In this document: positions 34,182-40,951 of the stretch, in pieces
Numbering within the stretch: position 1 is the stretch's first letter
How the letters are laid out: each line of letters begins with the position of its first letter
DNA from: Candidatus Cloacimonadota bacterium
GTDB lineage: Bacteria; Cloacimonadota; Cloacimonadia; Cloacimonadales; Cloacimonadaceae
DNA length: 40,951 nucleotides
Direction: 5' to 3'
Assembly (NCBI GenBank): GCA_028681035.1
Contig: JAQUJJ010000017.1
Location: 1-40,951, forward strand
Translations under genes and position numbers: made by a program
Notes under the pieces: generated by a model
The model's database searches: none
What the model was told of the DNA's origin: nothing
The model's input: only the letters and a program-made list of their open reading frames with translations

Positions 34182-35038
34182 GCCAGAAAAAGATAATGGT
34201 AGTGGATGACGAGCAGAACATCCGCGATATTATTAGCGAATTTCTGCAAGACGTAGGTTATTCTGTAACTACGGCTGTAGATGGCTTGGATGCCCTGGAC
34301 AAGGTGGCATTTGAGCAGTATGACCTGTATGTTATTGATGTGTTCATGCCGCGGATGGGCGGTCTTGATCTAATTGTTAAGCTTAAGGAAATCCAACCCT
34401 TGGCGGTGATAATTGTTACCACCGGCTATTCCAGCATAGATATTGCCATTAAGGCTATCCGCACCGGTGCTTATCATTACCTCACCAAACCAATTCAAGC
34501 AGAAGAGCTGCTTAAGGTTGTGGAATCAGGGTTAACACATGCTTCCGATTTGGGTGAAAGCACCGATTCAACTGCCGATTCTCCCCTTGCCCAATTAGAA
34601 AAACAAAACGAATTGCTGCTCCTGAGGGGTTTTACCACCGAGCAGATAACGAGTTTTAAAAGCCTTGGCTCTGTGCTGGAATACCAGTTTGGAGAAACTA
34701 TTGCCTTGGATGAAGAGCACGGCTCTATGATATTTGTAGAAAATGGACGCATAAACGTGTATCATAATGGCTCTGTTGTAGAGACACTCAAAGCCGGAGA
34801 TGTTTGGGGTGAAGAGTCTTTTATTTTCCCCAATGCTACCTTTACTGAGATTTCTGCCCAGGGTGAAGTTCGTGTCCGCCATTTCAAACGCAAGAAGATC
34901 ATGGAGTTTTTTACTTACAATGAAGAGATTTTATCCAAACGCTATACGATAAATTTGGCGCAATGTATGTATATCAAGTGGCGTCGTTCCATCTTCCGCA
35001 TCGGCTTATACAGCGGCTTTAACACAGAAAAGCAATAA
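34178..35038 (+). CDS. Response regulator with receiver and cyclic-nucleotide-binding-like domains
   Basis: The 286-residue product has an N-terminal receiver domain with acidic pocket Asp10/Asp11, phosphoacceptor Asp54 (YVIDVFMPRMGG) and Lys104 (YLTKP). After a linker a cNMP-binding-type beta roll follows (about 165-265): GSMIFVENGRINVYHNGSVV and LKAGDVWGEESFI. No helix-turn-helix follows, so it should act by protein contact and not as a transcription factor. The classical phosphate-binding Arg of CRP-type cassettes is not obvious. It overlaps the sensor gene and probably controls the pilus machine, for instance PilT next door. Confidence 0.82.
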   Translation: MSQKKIMVVDDEQNIRDIISEFLQDVGYSVTTAVDGLDALDKVAFEQYDLYVIDVFMPRMGGLDLIVKLKEIQPLAVIIVTTGYSSIDIAIKAIRTGAYHYLTKPIQAEELLKVVESGLTHASDLGESTDSTADSPLAQLEKQNELLLLRGFTTEQITSFKSLGSVLEYQFGETIALDEEHGSMIFVENGRINVYHNGSVVETLKAGDVWGEESFIFPNATFTEISAQGEVRVRHFKRKKIMEFFTYNEEILSKRYTINLAQCMYIKWRRSIFRIGLYSGFNTEKQ

Positions 35039-35058
35039 TTATGACAATCGCATTGTCC

Positions 35059-35134
35059 CTGCTTGCATTGCCCTATCATTGCACACTCATTGCCCTCTTT
35101 GTGGGCATTAGGTGGGCAATGAGTGGGCAGTGCT
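35059..35134. repeat. 76-bp hairpin repeat, copy 2 of 2
   Basis: Matches 18638-18713. Here the best stem is CACTCATTGCCC with GGGCAATGAGTG. Lies in the 370-base gap before pilT. Confidence 0.75.
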
Positions 35135-35164
35135 ACCACAGGAGCTATAGGCGTCCTGACTATA

Positions 35165-35381
35165 CTGGAGTTACAGGCATCTTGCCTGTAGTACCAACCA
35201 AACGAGACACTCGACACACTTGTACTCCCAACTTAGGCGAGACGCCTAAGGCTCCTGGAGTTACAGGCATCTTGCCTGTAGTCCATGCCACCCTCGAATT
35301 AGAGATGAATATGTATCTTTTTCAGGTGACATCGACTCCAGACTTTATAATTACAGACTTAGGCGAGACGCCTAAGGCTCC
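35165..35381. repeat. REP-like paired palindromes (two units)
   Basis: CTGGAGTTACAGGCATCTTG (start of 28 bases at 35165-35192 and 35255-35282) and ACTTAGGCGAGACGCCTAAG (start of 25 bases at 35231-35255 and 35357-35381) alternate. Each is a palindrome. The second is the relaxed inverse of the first (core AGGCRTCTYGCCT), as in BIME structures of REP elements. The gap 35039-35408 holds these and no gene. Confidence 0.85.
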
Positions 35382-35408
35382 AGGAAACCAACAAAGGATT
35401 ATGTACAA

Positions 35409-36623
35409 ATGAGTTTAAGTTCTGTTGCCCAACTAATCGCCGCTATCCCAGAGAATTATTTGGGGATAGAGCAATGCACCGTAATTGACCAATGGTTAAC
35501 CGATAACCCAGAAGTTCAGCTTGAATGCAGGGAAATATTGAAGGGTTGGCTGGTTAAGCTTCGGGAAATGAAGGCATCTGATATAGATTTTGGTGCGCCT
35601 GGATGTGCTGGACAGATATGGATTAGACAGTATGGCTTAAAAAAACCTGTAAGTTCATTGGGGCATTTCTCTAACCAAGAGGCAGCGGCAATAATCTTAA
35701 GCTGGTTAAGCCCTCCACAGAAACAGCGTTTATTCAGCAGAAAAAGCGTAGATTATTCCATCTCATTCCAAAGCTCCACGGAAGAGGTTGATTCACGGTT
35801 CCGCGGTTCTACATATTTTGATATGGGCTTTTTGGCAACTAACTTCCGGGTTGTAAATGATAAGCTCTATACGATGGATGGTTTAGGTATTCCTACAGCG
35901 ATAGCTCAAAAAATGAATATGAAACATGAAAAAGCTGGACTGATATTAGTAACCGGTATTACCGGAAGCGGGAAATCTACTACTCTGGATGCGATTATCG
36001 ATATGAACAATCGTGAGAATCACGGTCAAATAGTAATTATCGGGAATCCCATTGAATATGTCCATAAATCCAAATCCTGTCTGGTGCGTCATCGTGAAGT
36101 TGGCACGGATGTATTGAGCTTTGAAAGCGGTGCTATAGATTCTTTGCGAGAAGACCCGGATATCATCGTGGTGGGAGAAATGCGGGATGCCGCAACTATT
36201 GCCACCGTGCTGGAAATAACCGATAGCGGACATAAATCCTTAACTACTCTGCACACCAGTTCTGCTATAGATAGCATTCACCGTATCATAGCAGAATTTC
36301 CTGCCGAAGAACAAGACCGGGTGCGGAACCGTCTTGCCGATGTGTTATCCGTAACTATGAGCCAGAAACTGGTGCCTACAGTTGATGGCAAATTGGTGAT
36401 GGCAAAGGAAATCCTTGCCACCGACCAAAGCATCCAGGCTGCTATAAGAAATAAAAACATCGGAGAGCTGTATCAGATGATGAGCGAGGGACGCCGCTAT
36501 GGGATGTGTACTTTGGAACAAGATTTACGGGAATTGCAAAAGAAAGGGATAATTACCCAGCAAACAGCAATTGATTATGCAAACAACAAGAAACGCATGG
36601 TGCAGCTTATCTCCATGCCTTAA
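35409..36623 (+). CDS. pilT: PilT-family retraction ATPase with altered Asp box
   Basis: The 404-residue protein has Walker A GITGSGKSTT (about 182-191), Walker B LREDPDIIVVGEMRD and the His box TTLHTSSAIDSIHR, and the PilT-typical AIRNKNIGELYQMM near the end. The Asp box reads IIGNPIEYVH: Gly212-Asn213 replace the usual Glu-Asp, with Glu216 kept. PilT drives fibre disassembly. The changed Asp box may lower activity. An N-terminal region of about 130 residues is divergent. It is separated from the upstream regulator by a repeat-filled gap and may have its own promoter. Confidence 0.88.
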   Translation: MSLSSVAQLIAAIPENYLGIEQCTVIDQWLTDNPEVQLECREILKGWLVKLREMKASDIDFGAPGCAGQIWIRQYGLKKPVSSLGHFSNQEAAAIILSWLSPPQKQRLFSRKSVDYSISFQSSTEEVDSRFRGSTYFDMGFLATNFRVVNDKLYTMDGLGIPTAIAQKMNMKHEKAGLILVTGITGSGKSTTLDAIIDMNNRENHGQIVIIGNPIEYVHKSKSCLVRHREVGTDVLSFESGAIDSLREDPDIIVVGEMRDAATIATVLEITDSGHKSLTTLHTSSAIDSIHRIIAEFPAEEQDRVRNRLADVLSVTMSQKLVPTVDGKLVMAKEILATDQSIQAAIRNKNIGELYQMMSEGRRYGMCTLEQDLRELQKKGIITQQTAIDYANNKKRMVQLISMP

Positions 36624-36642
36624 TAACTAAAAATAGGATATA

Positions 36643-38805
36643 ATGATGAAAAAACACCCAAAAGTGGCATATGGTATCTTTCACGATGGTTTGTCAGTGC
36701 GTTTAGCGCATTTGAGCAGAGAGAATGGAGATGTTTATCTACATGCTGTGGATCATACTGATCTTGACCGCTATTGGTATAAGATATTGGAAGACCCTTC
36801 CGTGTCTATGGTGGATGCCAAAACCCAAGAGGACAAAGTGGCTACCAAGGGAGAAGTGAAAATTGACGAATTTGACAATGATTATGTTGCCAACTACCAA
36901 CTTCAACCTACTGAAAGGATGCTGGCATCATTTGATCTTTCGCATGGAGTAGTAGCCCTAAACGTGTATGAAGATAATATCGTTAAGGACGGCTTTGATA
37001 TCGTATCCAAAAAAGATATGGATGCCTTCGTAAAATCTAAAATGAGCGCAAAACTTATCAAAGCAGACGATTGGCAATCATCCATAGTAAATATCGGAGG
37101 ACAAAGACAGCACTGGCTGCATTCAGGGACAAATCGCTTGCTGGATATGCTGCATGACTACCAAAAATCTAACCATATATCTATATTCTTCCAGCTTGCC
37201 GATGCAAATGACATTGCGCTTACCGACTATTTTGCCATTGCATACGAGAGTTATCTGGAAAAAGATACCCTTTTAGTATATCTGGGGCAGGAATATAGAA
37301 AAGCTTTTTTATTTAAAGATAGACAGTGGGCAGATACACTTAAGCTACAGATAACCCAAAGCATCCCAGAACCGGAAGTAATTAGTTCTAAGCTTGCATT
37401 AGCTATAGACAGCGCACAATTAAAAGAGCCTGAGGTAATTGTTATCTGCGGAGACATGGCAAATGCCGAATTGGTGAATGAAATGAAATCCCAGTTCCCG
37501 TCTGCCAGAGTGGAATTGCTTGAGTATCATAACATTGTTGTCGCTATGCAAAGTGATGAGCCATTCGACATGAGCATTCTGAACCAGTACACGCTCCCTA
37601 TTGCCCTGGCTTACAAAGCTTTGTTTCCTGAAGACCCCCGTTTTACTTCCAGTAACTTCCTTCCTTCACGGATTATTGAAGGGCAGAAGGTATTTAAAAT
37701 TGCCTGGCATGGGTTTGTTGTGCTGTTTTTAATCTTTGCACTGGCACTCACAATTACGAATCTCTTGTTGAAAGAAACGCTGCATACAAGACAGGCTAAA
37801 TTTCAAAAGCGAGATTTGGATTTTCGCTTGGCACAAAAACGGAATGAAGCAGAAGAAATACAAAAAATACGCACCGAACTGGATAATCAAGATAAGAATA
37901 TACAAGTATTGAAAGATTTATTGAACGATAAAAACCCCTGGACAGAAACCCTTAATATAGCAAATAGAGCGTTTTCAGGGCAACCCCAAAGCTGGCTTAC
38001 AAATCTGAAAGTGGAAGGAGGAGTGCTATTCTTAAGTGGAGTAACAACCCGCCGTGGAGCAATAATAGAGTTTGCTAAAGCCTTCCCCGAAAGCCAAATA
38101 CACAAAGTTTCGCATACAATCGTAAGAAACAAAGACCTTTGGACTTTTGAGATGACTTCTGCCCTACCCAAAGTGGATTGGATGGGAGAAATCCAGCGGG
38201 ATGTGGAATCGCTGCTAATGCTAAGACAAAAGATAGGTGAAAATAATCCTGCTGTCCCAAGCACAGACGATAAAAAGGTTAATACCTTTAAAACCGTTTC
38301 CATAAGACCTATTGCCCCGCAGAAAGTAAAAAGCCAAATAGCTGATAAAAGTGGGAAAGCTATACTATTACCATTGCCTCAAAGTAGCTGCCCCATTCCC
38401 CCAGACGAAGATTTAACGGGTGACGGGGAAGACATACAAGATTATTATGCCTTTGTGGCATCCGCTAACCGGGGTAACATCTGGGAGTATCGGGATGTTG
38501 GCAATAGTTTCGTTTCCAAAAACCCCCACAGTAAACTACTGCCGGTGGTGCGCTGGTGGATAAGTTACAGGCTGTATTTGGATAAGGAATATCCGCTTGC
38601 AGTTACCTTCTTGCTTCCTATGCTAAATAGCCCCGGTCGCTACCACCCCTATGCCCTGCTGTTACAAGCAAGATTGGATTATGCCTTGGGAAACAAAAAA
38701 TATGAAGAGCGGTATGGCTTAATTAAGAATGATTATGGTCGCCATCCCTTGATGTCTCAGGTAAATGCTGATCTGGAAGCAATTAATAATGGAGGTGGCA
38801 AATGA
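36643..38805 (+). CDS. PilM-PilN-like fusion with C-terminal helical (TPR-like) tail
   Basis: The 720-residue protein has a cytoplasmic PilM/GspL-like actin-fold region (about 1-340, with HISIFFQLADANDIALTDYF and TLPIALAYKALF), one transmembrane helix (about 353-375, HGFVVLFLIFALALTITNLL), a long coiled coil and a PilN-like ferredoxin fold (about 440-510, SWLTNLKVEGGVLFLSGVTT). The last 130 residues hold helical repeats (WWISYRLYLDKEYPLAVTFL, HPYALLLQARLDYALGNKKY). PilM and PilN are normally separate. ATG pair at 36643/36646; the stop overlaps the next gene by four bases. Confidence 0.78.
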   Translation: MMKKHPKVAYGIFHDGLSVRLAHLSRENGDVYLHAVDHTDLDRYWYKILEDPSVSMVDAKTQEDKVATKGEVKIDEFDNDYVANYQLQPTERMLASFDLSHGVVALNVYEDNIVKDGFDIVSKKDMDAFVKSKMSAKLIKADDWQSSIVNIGGQRQHWLHSGTNRLLDMLHDYQKSNHISIFFQLADANDIALTDYFAIAYESYLEKDTLLVYLGQEYRKAFLFKDRQWADTLKLQITQSIPEPEVISSKLALAIDSAQLKEPEVIVICGDMANAELVNEMKSQFPSARVELLEYHNIVVAMQSDEPFDMSILNQYTLPIALAYKALFPEDPRFTSSNFLPSRIIEGQKVFKIAWHGFVVLFLIFALALTITNLLLKETLHTRQAKFQKRDLDFRLAQKRNEAEEIQKIRTELDNQDKNIQVLKDLLNDKNPWTETLNIANRAFSGQPQSWLTNLKVEGGVLFLSGVTTRRGAIIEFAKAFPESQIHKVSHTIVRNKDLWTFEMTSALPKVDWMGEIQRDVESLLMLRQKIGENNPAVPSTDDKKVNTFKTVSIRPIAPQKVKSQIADKSGKAILLPLPQSSCPIPPDEDLTGDGEDIQDYYAFVASANRGNIWEYRDVGNSFVSKNPHSKLLPVVRWWISYRLYLDKEYPLAVTFLLPMLNSPGRYHPYALLLQARLDYALGNKKYEERYGLIKNDYGRHPLMSQVNADLEAINNGGGK

Positions 38806-39665
38806 CAAATACCACCAGAAACACCATAGTCTTGGCTGCTCTGTTTTTCGTGCTTGCCGGGACATCTTTCTCAGCTTACCGTAATTTGCATAAAAAATCT
38901 GTACTGCTTATTAATGAGAATGATAAGTCCGAAAAGAAGATTGCTGTGCTAACCAGACAGATAAGCAATATAGACTCCCTGAAGATGGAGTATGAGATTA
39001 GAAAAGCTATTGTTGCCGATCAAAGCAAAGTAATCTTAGCGGAAGATAACCCCACTATTACGTACAACTATCTTCTACGCATGCTTTCATGGATGAAGAA
39101 AAACACTATCTTTGACTTTGCTATTTCGGATAAGGGTCAGAAAGAAACTACCTGGAATCAGTATGTTGTTTCCGGACGTTCGAATTATCGGGATATTGTA
39201 GAGCTTGCAAAAAACATCGAGCATCAGAGAGCTGTGCTGACCATCGAGGAAATGGCAATCGGTACAGATAATATTGCCAATAGTGACACCGTCTCGTTTT
39301 CCATAGTGTTTAGAACTCACTTCAACAGCGGAGGAGCAGATGTTGAAGGGCTTAAGCCAAAAGACATGCCGAGAGGGAACACTTTCTACCAGCTATTTCG
39401 CTCCAGAGTATATGATAACGCTCCCCCGGATGAAGACATAGACCCCTCTTTGGTAAGAATCGACATGGCAACTCTGATAGGGATAGCTGATAACCGTATC
39501 TTTTTGAGAGATAATCAAGGTGTCATAAAAATCCTTGCACCGCGCAATAAAGTAGCATATGGATACCTATACAAAATCGATGTGAAAAACTCCAAGGCTG
39601 TATTTATCATAGACAAATATGGCATTCCAGAAGAGCAAACACTATTTATCGCTAATCCAAAATGA
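38802..39665 (+). CDS. PilO-PilP-like fusion protein
   Basis: The 287-residue protein has a short cytoplasmic end, one transmembrane helix (about 9-27), a coiled coil and a PilO-like fold (NYRDIVELAKNIEHQRAVLT). The last 70 residues (GIADNRIFLRDNQGVIKILA, then YKIDVKNSKAVFIIDKYG) resemble the beta domain of the PilP/GspC family that binds the secretin. The combination would link the inner-membrane platform to the secretin. Overlaps the PilM-PilN-like gene by ATGA and is followed eight bases later by the secretin. Assignment by position and fold pattern. Confidence 0.72.
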   Translation: MTNTTRNTIVLAALFFVLAGTSFSAYRNLHKKSVLLINENDKSEKKIAVLTRQISNIDSLKMEYEIRKAIVADQSKVILAEDNPTITYNYLLRMLSWMKKNTIFDFAISDKGQKETTWNQYVVSGRSNYRDIVELAKNIEHQRAVLTIEEMAIGTDNIANSDTVSFSIVFRTHFNSGGADVEGLKPKDMPRGNTFYQLFRSRVYDNAPPDEDIDPSLVRIDMATLIGIADNRIFLRDNQGVIKILAPRNKVAYGYLYKIDVKNSKAVFIIDKYGIPEEQTLFIANPK

Positions 39666-39673
39666 GGTAATAA

Positions 39674-40792
39674 ATGAAATATATCACATTACTACTAAGC
39701 TTAGTCCTGTTCTTTATTGTGGCAAATGCAGAAGCACAAGTTTCTGTTGCCACGGTAGAAACTGTTAGCATCAGTGAAAACACCCACATCAACGAAGCAG
39801 CCATAATATTGGAAACTTACACCATGAAACACTTCAATAAAAAGCTGATTAATCTCTCCAGTTTTAATGGACCCATCAACATCCCTATCAACAACCTGGT
39901 TTGGGATAATGCATTGGATTTGATACTTCTGCAGAATCATTTGATACGTAAGGACAACGTGGGATACATCTCTATTGAGGATATCCCCGTGCCTGATGTG
40001 GCACCGAAGGTTGTAGCCCTCGATCCCTTGGTAGTTCTGGCAGGCTCAAAACAAGTTAGGATAAAGGCTGTTGCTATGCTTGCAGATAGGTCTTACGTCC
40101 GTAATATGGGAATAGATTGGTCAAGCATTACCAATGGTAAAATTACAGTTAATGCTGGCTTTGCAGGTGCCGGTCAGGTGGTTTCGCCGATGACATTTAC
40201 TGCTTCCGGTACCGCCGATATTGGCAAGTATCAGGTGGATATATCCACTGCCATTAAAGCAATAGAAACCAACCAAAAGGGTAATATTATTGCTCAACCC
40301 ACTATTCTTGTATCATCTGGGAAAAAGGGGTTCATTCAGGTGGGACAGGATATCTCCGTAAAAACTACCGATGAAGCCGGCAACACTATGGATACATTCT
40401 TTCAAACAGGTATAATTATGGATGTTTCTCCCACTGTAGTTACCGTAAACGGCGAAGACCTTATACATCTAAAGCTAAGCATAGAGCGTTCTAGCGGAGT
40501 TCCTAATGCAGTCTCCACTGTAATAGCGAGAAGCAAATCTACTACCGAACTTGTGCTATTCAATCACGAAGAAACGGTGATAGCGGGGCTTTTTGATACC
40601 GATGAAACGAGAGTTAGAAGCGGTGTTCCCATTCTAAAGGATTTGCCTTGGTGGGTGTTTGGGATTCGCTATCTTACCGGTTATGACAACTTTGAGAAAA
40701 AAGAGCGTGAAATGGTCATTTCCCTCCAAGCCGAGATTGTGGATAGTGCCTATGATAGAATGGTAAAAGCAGAGCAGGAAAATAAACGCTAG
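39674..40792 (+). CDS. Short type IV pilus/type II-type secretin
   Basis: The 372-residue product has a signal peptide (about residues 1-21), an N0/STN-like domain (about 25-110) and a secretin core (about 115-360) with KVVALDPLVVLAGSKQVRIK, QPTILVSSGKKGFIQVGQDI and the C-terminal VPILKDLPWWVFGIRYLTG, the signature of the secretin gate region. PilQ and GspD are usually 600-700 residues; here the N1/N2 repeats are missing. It would form the outer-membrane channel for the fibre. GAGGTAATAA precedes the ATG. Confidence 0.88.
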   Translation: MKYITLLLSLVLFFIVANAEAQVSVATVETVSISENTHINEAAIILETYTMKHFNKKLINLSSFNGPINIPINNLVWDNALDLILLQNHLIRKDNVGYISIEDIPVPDVAPKVVALDPLVVLAGSKQVRIKAVAMLADRSYVRNMGIDWSSITNGKITVNAGFAGAGQVVSPMTFTASGTADIGKYQVDISTAIKAIETNQKGNIIAQPTILVSSGKKGFIQVGQDISVKTTDEAGNTMDTFFQTGIIMDVSPTVVTVNGEDLIHLKLSIERSSGVPNAVSTVIARSKSTTELVLFNHEETVIAGLFDTDETRVRSGVPILKDLPWWVFGIRYLTGYDNFEKKEREMVISLQAEIVDSAYDRMVKAEQENKR

Positions 40793-40826
40793 GTAGCAGC
40801 ATGATTTTGGAATATTAGAGCTTAAG

Positions 40827-40951
40827 GTGCGCATTAGTCAACGCCTCATTATCCTTTTTATAGTAATCGCTATCGGTTTTGGTGGCTTTTCCTATCTATT
40901 TTTTCATATTAAGAAAGAGGAATCACGCTTATATCTGGAATCTGACATTAG
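40827..40951 (+). CDS. Membrane sensor (probable histidine kinase), 3' end outside window
   Basis: A GTG start at 40827 gives RISQRLIILFIVIAIGFGGF and so on: a short basic start, one transmembrane helix and then a polar KKEESRLYLES segment leaving the window. This is the usual start of a HAMP-type sensor kinase; too little is visible to prove it. If real, it could supply the ATPase domain missing from the PilS-like sensor upstream. Confidence 0.5.
   Translation, partial: MRISQRLIILFIVIAIGFGGFSYLFFHIKKEESRLYLESDI

Noticed and set aside
26874..40951. Prepilin peptidase gene
   Set aside because: No multi-helix protein with the GxGD motif is encoded in the pilus region or elsewhere in the window; it may lie elsewhere in the genome.

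Overview
The window looks like a chromosomal segment of a Gram-negative anaerobe, most probably a member of Candidatus Cloacimonadota (WWE1) or a close relative in the Fibrobacterota/Bacteroidota neighbourhood. This is inferred from three things: the FlgD/Por-type C-terminal domain with a YPNPFNP motif on a large secreted protein, a membrane sodium-pump decarboxylase operon of the methylmalonyl-CoA type, and many small outer-membrane barrels and lipoproteins. There is no rRNA, tRNA, CRISPR array or transposase in the window.

Layout. Positions 1-3155 hold the 3' part of a very large secreted multidomain protein, followed by a perfect-length octanucleotide array and a shared bidirectional terminator. 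Convergent to it is formate-tetrahydrofolate ligase (fhs). Positions 5229-7468 hold a PorV/PorQ-like outer-membrane protein, a small lipoprotein and an outer-membrane barrel. Positions 7829-12090 are a compact four-gene sodium-translocating decarboxylase operon: carboxyltransferase, OadG-like subunit with a periplasmic extension, double-biotin carrier, and beta subunit. A four-helix-bundle (S23/IVS-type) gene flanked by inverted octamer repeats and a lysine-type phosphoglycerate dehydrogenase follow. Positions 14019-16871 (minus strand) hold an outer-membrane barrel and an OmpA protein with fifteen thrombospondin-type-3 repeats. After that come a TetR regulator, a repeat-rich gap, htpX with an overlapping TrmA-family RNA methyltransferase, a lipoprotein, a CsgG/PEGA/DUF4810/GNA1162 lipoprotein operon, and an AMP-forming acyl-CoA ligase.

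Positions 26751-40951 are the most interesting part: a type IV filament (pilus) locus with unusual features. A perfectly spaced sigma-54 promoter precedes a monocistronic pilin-like gene with its own terminator. Then come PilC, PilB, three small pilin-like genes (one carrying a LamG-type adhesin domain), a membrane sensor with an H-box but no ATPase domain, a receiver-cNMP-binding regulator, PilT with an altered Asp box, a PilM-PilN fusion with a C-terminal tail, a PilO-PilP-like fusion, a short secretin and the start of another membrane sensor. All four pilin-like proteins begin directly with the hydrophobic helix and lack any class III leader. For two of them an in-frame stop lies immediately or two codons upstream of the start, and for the other two no conventional start codon exists upstream. 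No prepilin peptidase gene is present here. The locus therefore looks like a type IV filament machine that may build its fibre from leaderless subunits.

The intergenic spaces are rich in short structured repeats: several families of 8-bp tandem repeats with different consensus but the same period, 11-bp CACGTG repeats, REP-like paired palindromes, a 76-bp hairpin in two copies, a 121-bp dispersed repeat in two copies, a perfect 28-bp inverted repeat, and a TTGAAGTCCAAAG word family.
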